Positions 7,029 to 11,276 of a stretch of DNA of 11,276 nucleotides are shown here, one piece after another (positions within the stretch are counted from its first letter, which is position 1; each line of letters opens with the position of its first letter). The notes under the pieces are model-generated. The model had not been told where the DNA came from and ran no database searches. It saw only the letters and a program-made list of their open reading frames with translations. The stretch spans positions 1 to 11,276 of the forward strand of contig JALUTW010000219.1 in NCBI GenBank assembly GCA_027021685.1. Direction: 5' to 3'. Source of the stretch: Chromatiales bacterium. GTDB lineage: Bacteria; Pseudomonadota; Gammaproteobacteria; CAMYNG01. A program made the position numbers and the translations under genes.

Positions 7029-8098
7029 GCCTCATCAACCAGATGCTCAAGGACCTGGAGCAGCGCCGCTCGCAGCTGCTGCAGGCGGAAGGTCCCTTGG
7101 AGGACATCGTTCCGGCGGTTTCGGTCCCGGCCCGGCGCCGCCGGCGGGCGCCGCTGGGGCTGGCCCTGGTGACCCTGGCTGCCGCGGCGGCGGTCTGGAT
7201 CTGGCACGGGGCCGGCGGCCCCGAACCTGCACCGGTGGCGGCCGCCACCCCGGCCCCCGTTCCCGCCGCCCGGCCCGATCCCGCACCGCCGGCCGGGCCG
7301 GATCCGGCACCCGCGCCCGTGGCGGAGGCAGCGGTGCGGGACCCGGCCCCGGCCGCGGTGGAAGCGCGGGCGGCGGCATCCGTTCCCCGGCCGGTGATCA
7401 AGGCGCGGGCCGCGACCGCAAAACCGGTGCCGCCGGCGCCGGCCCGGGACGAGAGCACCGATGCAACCGGCGCGGCGGGGGGCGAAGGCACGGTGGCCAA
7501 GCGCCTGCGCCCGCCGACACCGGCCCAGCGGGCCGAGCAGGCCTACCAGCGCGGCTGGCAGGCGTTGCGGGCCGGGCGCGGGGCGGAGGCGGAGGCCGCC
7601 CTGCACGAGGCCCTGCGCCTGAATCCGGAGCACCTCCCCGCCCGCGAGCTGCTTGTGGGGCATCTCCTGCGCCAGGGCCGGCTGGACGAGGCCGGGCGCC
7701 TGCTGCGCGACGGCCTGGCCCTGGCGCCCCGCCACGGGACTTTCGCCAAGCTCTATGCCCGCATTCTGGCGCGCCAGAACGCGGTGCCCACGGCCATCGA
7801 GGTCTTGCGGCGCTCGGCGCCGGCGCTGGCGGCCGACCCGGATCACCACGCCATGCTCGCGGCCCTGTACCAGCGCCAGGGGCGGCATGCGGAGGCGGCC
7901 CGCCTGTACCGGGACCTGGTGAAGCTGCGCCCCAACGCCTCGGTCTGGTGGGTGGGGCTGGGGGTCTCCCTGGAGGCCCTGGGCCGGTCCGCCGAGGCGC
8001 GCCTGGCCTACGAGCGGGCCCTGGACACGGGCAACGTGGCGCGGCGCCTCAGGGACTTCGCCGACGGCCGCCTGGCTGCCCTGGGCGGGGAGGACTGA
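7025..8098 (+). CDS. mshN: MSHA biogenesis TPR protein MshN
   Basis: Bitopic inner-membrane protein of 357 residues. The N-terminal SLINQMLKDLEQRR (2-15) is the hallmark of MshN. A poly-Arg stretch (37-41) precedes one transmembrane helix (about 43-60). A long Pro/Ala-rich linker (about 65-150) probably spans periplasm. The C-terminal half holds several tetratricopeptide repeats (about 168-201, 205-236, 273-304 and 307-340), with canonical pieces such as AEAEAALHEALRLNPEH and HAEAARLYRDLVKLRPN. It resembles GspB/ExeB in pairing with the ATPase MshM. Start is GTG at 7025, overlapping the mshM stop by 4 nt. The usual next genes mshE and mshG do not follow, so this is the last msh gene here. Confidence 0.88.
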   Translation: MSLINQMLKDLEQRRSQLLQAEGPLEDIVPAVSVPARRRRRAPLGLALVTLAAAAAVWIWHGAGGPEPAPVAAATPAPVPAARPDPAPPAGPDPAPAPVAEAAVRDPAPAAVEARAAASVPRPVIKARAATAKPVPPAPARDESTDATGAAGGEGTVAKRLRPPTPAQRAEQAYQRGWQALRAGRGAEAEAALHEALRLNPEHLPARELLVGHLLRQGRLDEAGRLLRDGLALAPRHGTFAKLYARILARQNAVPTAIEVLRRSAPALAADPDHHAMLAALYQRQGRHAEAARLYRDLVKLRPNASVWWVGLGVSLEALGRSAEARLAYERALDTGNVARRLRDFADGRLAALGGED

Positions 8099-8154
8099 GC
8101 ACCCGCAACCGCCGGCCCGCGGCGTGAAGCGGGTCACGGCGGCCGCGCTCACGC

Positions 8155-8160
8155 TATAAT
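8155..8160 (+). promoter_or_regulatory. -10 box (TATAAT) for the outer-membrane protein gene
   Basis: A perfect TATAAT lies 39 nt before the ATG at 8199. No convincing -35 is visible: the hexamer 17 nt upstream (8132-8137) is GGTCAC. The perfect hexamer stands out in very GC-rich surroundings and would give a leader of roughly 30 nt containing the AGGAG at 8183-8187. No Rho-independent terminator with a T-run is visible between mshN and this box. Confidence 0.5.
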
Positions 8161-8198
8161 ATGTTCGAGTTGTCATTCCACCAGGAGCCAGGGACATC

Positions 8199-8867
8199 AT
8201 GGCAGGCATCCGGGGCCGCGGAGCGGCGACCATCCTGTTTGCACTGACATTGCTGCCGGTGGCGGGGCTTCATGCCGCCGAGGGCGATGCCGCCGACCTG
8301 CGCCTGGAGAAACGGCTGGACTATCTCACTCCGGCCGACGCCCGGCGCGGCCAGCTGGGCCTGCGCCTGGCCCACGAGCGCCTGCGCCCCGCCGAGATCG
8401 ACGCCCACCGCCGCGACCTGCTGTTCGGCGAGCCGGCCACGGAGCGCGATCTTCTCGGCCCCGGCCCCGGCATCGACTTCTACGGCGCCACCATCACCTG
8501 GCCGTTCCGTTCCCGCCACCTGGAGCTGGACCTGGGGCTCAACCTGCGCCTGCTGCGGGGCGAGCTCACCGCGGGCAGCGGCGACGCGGCGCGTTCCCTG
8601 CGGCTGGACGCCACCGTGCCCAGCCTCTATGCCACCGCCCTCTTCGACCTGCCGCTGGAGGGTCTCGAGGCGGGGTTCGAGGGCAGCTACGGCGACACCG
8701 AGGAGGCCCAGCTGGCCGACTACCGTGCCCGCATCAGCTTCACCCTGGACAACGGCTTCGGTGTCTCCGGCGGCTGGTTCCAGCGCCAGATGCGCTTCGG
8801 CCAGGCCGACGGCCGGCTCGACTTCGAGGACGCCGGCCCCTTCCTCGACCTCCACTTCCGGTTCTGA
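8199..8867 (+). CDS. putative small outer-membrane beta-barrel protein
   Basis: A 222-residue precursor. The signal peptide has a hydrophobic core (11-24) and an A-x-A type end at about 27 (LHAA). The mature part, about 195 residues, alternates hydrophobic and polar residues in strand-like blocks: DFYGATITWPF (93-103), HLELDLGLNLRLLRG (107-121), LRLDATVPSLYATALFDL (134-151), LEAGFEGSYGD (156-166), YRARISFTLDNGFGVSGGWF (175-194). It ends in FLDLHFRF, with the terminal Phe recognised by the BAM machinery. This points to an outer-membrane barrel of about 8-10 strands. The specific family is not recognised with certainty, and its substrate and role are unknown. It carries its own -10 box and is separated from mshN by 100 nt, so it is probably a single gene and not part of the pilus operon. 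Confidence 0.72.
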   Translation: MAGIRGRGAATILFALTLLPVAGLHAAEGDAADLRLEKRLDYLTPADARRGQLGLRLAHERLRPAEIDAHRRDLLFGEPATERDLLGPGPGIDFYGATITWPFRSRHLELDLGLNLRLLRGELTAGSGDAARSLRLDATVPSLYATALFDLPLEGLEAGFEGSYGDTEEAQLADYRARISFTLDNGFGVSGGWFQRQMRFGQADGRLDFEDAGPFLDLHFRF

Positions 8868-8917
8868 CCGGAGCGGACTCCCGCACCGGCTGCTGGCGCA
8901 CCCGCCTGCGGCCGGCG

Positions 8918-8923
8918 TATGAT
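8918..8923 (+). promoter_or_regulatory. possible -10 box (TATGAT) for the hydrolase-fold gene
   Basis: TATGAT (five of six matches to TATAAT) lies 56 nt before the ATG at 8979. It is flanked by two copies of the palindrome GCCGGC (8911-8916 and 8937-8942). No -35 hexamer is evident 16-18 nt upstream. This is a weak call resting on the box, its position in a 111-nt intergenic gap and the following strong ribosome binding site GAGGAGG (8966-8972). Confidence 0.35.
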
Positions 8924-8978
8924 CCCCGCCCCGCGGGCCGGCTGCCGCCGGTGTGGTCCCTGTCCGAGGAGGTCGTCC

Positions 8979-9869
8979 ATGTCCCTGTCCCGCCTGAGCG
9001 TTGTCTTGCTGTGCTGCCTCGCCGCCGGTTCCGCCGGTGCCAGCCACGAGCCCTGGGTCACCATCCAGTATCCCCAGGACCGCGACAAGTGGTGGTGGGA
9101 CGACGCCTGGTGGGACGAGGGCCGGCTGGACCGGCCGGAGAACCACGAGGTGGAGATGACGCGGGTGGAGTACACCAGCGGCGACGTGGACGTGCCTGCC
9201 TACCTGTTCCGGCCCAGAAAGCCCGGCCGCTACCTGCCGGTGCTGTTCCAGCACGGGCGCCGCGGGCTGGACGACCTCACCCTGCGCCTGCCGCGGCGGC
9301 TGGCCGCCCGCGGTTTCGTGGTGCTGGCTCCCGACGTGTGGAGTGCCCGTTTCATCGAGAAATACCCCATCCGGCACGACTACCGCAGCGAGCAGGACGT
9401 GGCCCGCGGCATCGACCACCTGCTGAGCCTGCCCGGCATCCGGGGCCGGCGTGCCTGCGTGGTCTCGCACACCCGCGGCGGCTATCTCACCCTCAAGGCC
9501 CTGGTGAAGCACGGGCGGCAGGACAGGGTGGCCTGCTACGTGTCCTACTATCCCCACTGGCAGGATCCCAACGCCGCCGAGCCCATGCAGGTGTACCGCT
9601 ACGCCCCGGAGGTCAACGACCTGAAGGTGCCGGTGCTGGTGTTCTTCGGCGAGCACGAGCAGTACCAGCGCCTGCGTCCCATCATGGAAGGCATCAAGGC
9701 ACTGGAGCAGAAGGGCCGCAAGCCGCGGCTCATCGTCTACCCCGGCGTGGGCCGCGGGTTCGATTTTCGCCCGCCCCGGGTGCGCACCTTCGCGGACGAC
9801 CTCGCGGCCAAGGACGCCGTGCGCCGCACCGAGCTGTTCATCCGCGCCCACCTGTCGCAGGCGCCCTGA
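8979..9869 (+). CDS. exported dienelactone-hydrolase-fold protein, probable pseudoenzyme
   Basis: 296 residues from the ATG at 8979, chosen over an in-frame ATG at 8919 because GAGGAGG (8966-8972) lies 6 nt upstream and a signal peptide begins there (hydrophobic 7-17, cleavage about AGA-SH at 21-22). The product is therefore probably periplasmic. The fold is alpha/beta-hydrolase of the dienelactone hydrolase type: VLFQHGRRG (88-96), RGFVVLAPDV (111-120), VVSHTRGGYLTL (161-172), VPVLVFFGEHEQ (217-228), VYPGVGRGF (253-261). The nucleophile elbow, normally G-x-S/C-x-G, reads S-H-T-R-G, with Thr165 in place of the nucleophile. The acid position is Glu227 rather than Asp, and the usual His of the HGF motif is Arg259. 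Hydrolysis by the standard triad is thus unlikely. A Trp/Asp-rich stretch (38-48) follows the signal peptide. The substrate or ligand is unknown. Confidence 0.8.
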   Translation: MSLSRLSVVLLCCLAAGSAGASHEPWVTIQYPQDRDKWWWDDAWWDEGRLDRPENHEVEMTRVEYTSGDVDVPAYLFRPRKPGRYLPVLFQHGRRGLDDLTLRLPRRLAARGFVVLAPDVWSARFIEKYPIRHDYRSEQDVARGIDHLLSLPGIRGRRACVVSHTRGGYLTLKALVKHGRQDRVACYVSYYPHWQDPNAAEPMQVYRYAPEVNDLKVPVLVFFGEHEQYQRLRPIMEGIKALEQKGRKPRLIVYPGVGRGFDFRPPRVRTFADDLAAKDAVRRTELFIRAHLSQAP

Positions 9870-9969
9870 GCGTGATTGAAGCGATGAGCCTTGTCGCAGG
9901 ATAGTCTGACTGGCGCCATGCAGGCTCACCGCCAGGCGGAACCATCCAACTATCGCCTATCTGGAAACT

Positions 9970-9987
9970 TCGGAGCGTATGCTCCGA
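9970..9987 (+). other. perfect hairpin in the gap after the hydrolase-fold gene
   Basis: TCGGAGC (9970-9976), loop GTAT, GCTCCGA (9981-9987): a 7-bp perfect stem followed by GATTTCG. The T-run is too short for a confident Rho-independent terminator. It could instead be an operator or a weak terminator for the gene ending at 9869. A second possible stem, CTGGCG (9910-9915) with CGCCAG (9930-9935), lies upstream. The rest of the 238-nt gap (9870-10107) shows no coding signal that I can support apart from the -10 box at 10066. Confidence 0.35.
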
Positions 9988-10065
9988 GATTTCGCACCAG
10001 GCGACTCACCGTCCTGTGATTGCCGTCACACGTCCGGCACTCTCCCTCCAGGGCAACGGGTCATC

Positions 10066-10071
10066 TATAAT
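10066..10071 (+). promoter_or_regulatory. -10 box (TATAAT) for the lipoprotein gene
   Basis: A perfect TATAAT lies 36 nt before the ATG at 10108. No good -35 is visible: the hexamer with a 17-nt spacer is TCCCTC (10043-10048), which suggests activator dependence or a chance match. The leader would carry GGAAGA (10092-10097) as a modest ribosome binding site about 10 nt before the start. Confidence 0.5.
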
Positions 10072-10107
10072 CCAGGGGGACTGCCATTCACGGAAGAAAC
10101 CGACTCC

Positions 10108-11148
10108 ATGCCTCTCAGCCGTCCCATTGCGCTCACCCTTGCCCTTGCGGCCGGGCTGGCCGCCTTCGTTGCCACGGCCGGATGCGACGCCGCGCGCACC
10201 GCCCCCGCCGGCAGGGGACTCAAGACCGGCCACTTCGACCTCAGTCCCGAGGCCAGGCGGCTGCTGCCCAGGGGGGCGGTGTTGTATTACGGCAAGGCCG
10301 ACACCATCGGGCTCAAGGACAGGTGGGCTGTTGAGGAGCTGGACGTTGATACCGGACGCACCAGGGAAATCATCTCCACGGATTCCTCGGGGCTCGTTGA
10401 CCTGCAGCCATATTCGATCTCGCCCGACAACCGCTTTCTGCTCGTTTCCGCCCGGGCAAAGAACGATGAGAAAACATTCCTGATGGAACTCGACGTGGAA
10501 TCAGGTGCGTGGCGCAAGATTATGGATAACGCCATCAACGGATTCTATTCTCCAGACGGCGCTAAGATCGTGCTGTACACATCTCAAGGATCTAGTTTAG
10601 AAACCGTTAGGCATAGTGTATACATAATGGAACTAAAGAATTCTGTTCTACATGAGGTTCCATGCGACACAACATCGTGCCGCCATTCATCGTGGGATCC
10701 TAAAGGAACGTCGATTATTTATGTTGATGGTGATAACAGGATTTACTCCTACTCTGTAAAGGACGAGAGAAGGTCTGAAATAATCGTTGAAAGAAATCTA
10801 CACCAAGAAAAAATTTCTTATCCCATCTTCTGTGGACGTAGAATTATTTATTTTGTACGGAAAAAAACAGCCGAGTATTCGAAACTGCTTGGTTACAGAA
10901 CATACCAGAGGGAACTCCGCTCATTGTTGCCTGGAGATTTTGCACCCCGTCGCTTGGGCGACTTCACAGATGTACCAAACATTGTTTGCCACCCAACGAT
11001 CTCCAGCGTGATAGGAGTCCACAATGTCCGGAAACAAGGTCTGTACTTGGCCCTTCTTCAACTCCAGCCAAAGCGGATAGTCCGACTTTTTCCTCCCCAG
11101 CCTTCCAGACTGATGTACATCAACCCGGTTCTGACCGTCCGGCAGTAA
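10108..11148 (+). CDS. lipoprotein with TolB/WD40-like beta-propeller repeats
   Basis: 346 residues from the ATG at 10108. An upstream in-frame CTG/ATG extension to 9979 lacks a signal and a ribosome binding site. A lipoprotein signal peptide (hydrophobic 8-24) ends in A-T-A-G-Cys26. Asp27 follows, the residue that in enterobacteria keeps lipoproteins in the inner membrane. The mature part shows repeated blade-like units with S-P-D/D-P-K-G turns: YSISPDNRFLLVSARAKND (102-120), NGFYSPDGAKIVLYTS (144-159) and SSWDPKGTSIIYVDGDN (194-210). This is as in PD40/TolB-type propellers, which usually act as binding scaffolds. No catalytic motif is seen. GC falls from over 65 % near the start to about 40 % over 10561-10920 (hand count 143/360), unlike every other gene here. 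The function is unknown. The stop is 2 nt from a convergent gene. Confidence 0.75.
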   Translation: MPLSRPIALTLALAAGLAAFVATAGCDAARTAPAGRGLKTGHFDLSPEARRLLPRGAVLYYGKADTIGLKDRWAVEELDVDTGRTREIISTDSSGLVDLQPYSISPDNRFLLVSARAKNDEKTFLMELDVESGAWRKIMDNAINGFYSPDGAKIVLYTSQGSSLETVRHSVYIMELKNSVLHEVPCDTTSCRHSSWDPKGTSIIYVDGDNRIYSYSVKDERRSEIIVERNLHQEKISYPIFCGRRIIYFVRKKTAEYSKLLGYRTYQRELRSLLPGDFAPRRLGDFTDVPNIVCHPTISSVIGVHNVRKQGLYLALLQLQPKRIVRLFPPQPSRLMYINPVLTVRQ

Positions 11149-11150
11149 CC

Positions 11151-11276
11151 TCACGTACTGTCTTCGCGTTCGACGACTTTCGTCCACTCGAAGTCTTCCA
11201 GCGACGACTGCACATCCTCGCACAGCACGCCGTTCTTCTTTTCGTAGACGGACACGAAAAGCGACAGCCCCGTGAC
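11151..11276 (-). CDS. C-terminal fragment of an unknown convergent gene (partial)
   Basis: On the minus strand the window edge opens into 41 codons ending in TGA at 11153-11151. The peptide includes SLFVSVYEKKNGVLCEDVQ and, near its end, LEDFEWTKVVERE. Third codon positions are mostly G or C, and the composition is protein-like, which favours real coding over a chance open frame. The 5' part lies outside the window. I do not recognise the family. Its stop is only 2 nt from the TAA of the lipoprotein gene, so the two genes converge with no room for a conventional terminator between them. Confidence 0.55.
   Translation of the reverse strand, partial: VTGLSLFVSVYEKKNGVLCEDVQSSLEDFEWTKVVEREDST

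Noticed and set aside
8099..8154. Possible terminator after mshN (imperfect GC-rich stem around GGCGTG and CACGGC)
   Set aside because: The pairing is interrupted and no T-run follows, so it cannot be separated from random GC-rich complementarity.
10859..10872. A7 run in the lipoprotein gene as a possible programmed frameshift site
   Set aside because: In the zero frame it reads CGG AAA AAA ACA, which does not fit the X-XXY-YYZ slippery pattern. The zero frame continues with propeller-like sequence to a sensible stop.
10921..11223. A 100-codon minus-strand open frame across the 3' end of the lipoprotein gene
   Set aside because: It lies in a different frame from the 41-codon minus-strand tail, overlaps the lipoprotein coding region almost entirely and has no ribosome binding site or family resemblance.
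1..11276. CRISPR arrays, tRNA or rRNA genes, insertion sequences, attachment sites
   Set aside because: No regularly spaced repeats, tRNA-like cloverleaf, rRNA sequence, transposase or terminal inverted repeats were seen on either strand.

Overview
The window comes from a high-GC bacterium (well over 65 % GC by eye across most of the window), almost certainly a gammaproteobacterium. The evidence is a ubiquinone-type ubiC-ubiA pair followed by the first half of an MSHA (mannose-sensitive haemagglutinin, type IVa-like) pilus biogenesis locus. Genus cannot be read from the sequence.

Left part (1-1547): a possible 5' tip of a divergent minus-strand gene at the very edge, then ubiC (chorismate lyase) and ubiA (4-hydroxybenzoate polyprenyltransferase), the first two steps of ubiquinone synthesis, 11 nt apart.

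Centre (1553-8098): seven tightly packed plus-strand genes in the classical MSHA order: mshI (PilM-like), a PilN-like gene, mshJ (PilO-like), mshK (PilP-like), mshL (secretin), mshM (AAA+ ATPase) and mshN (TPR protein). Most neighbours overlap by 4-8 nt. Together they encode the inner-membrane alignment complex and the outer-membrane pore of a pilus machine. The extension ATPase (mshE), platform protein (mshG) and pilin genes that normally follow are absent. Between ubiA and mshI lies a near-perfect flagellar sigma-28 (FliA) promoter, TCAAGTGC-N11-GCCGATAA, which suggests that this pilus assembly operon is switched on with the late flagellar genes. It also implies that mshI translation starts later than the first in-frame GTG, perhaps at a rare CTG.

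Right part (8099-11276): single genes rather than an operon, each with a -10-like box in front: a small outer-membrane beta-barrel candidate, an exported dienelactone-hydrolase-fold protein whose three catalytic positions all appear substituted (a likely pseudoenzyme), and a lipoprotein with beta-propeller-like repeats. The DNA of the lipoprotein gene falls from high GC at its 5' end to about 40 % GC in its middle and 3' part, a sign of foreign or chimeric origin. The last 126 nt hold the C-terminal 41 codons of a convergent minus-strand gene of unknown function.

The most interesting points are the sigma-28 promoter in front of the pilus operon, the triad-less hydrolase, and the composition break in the lipoprotein gene.
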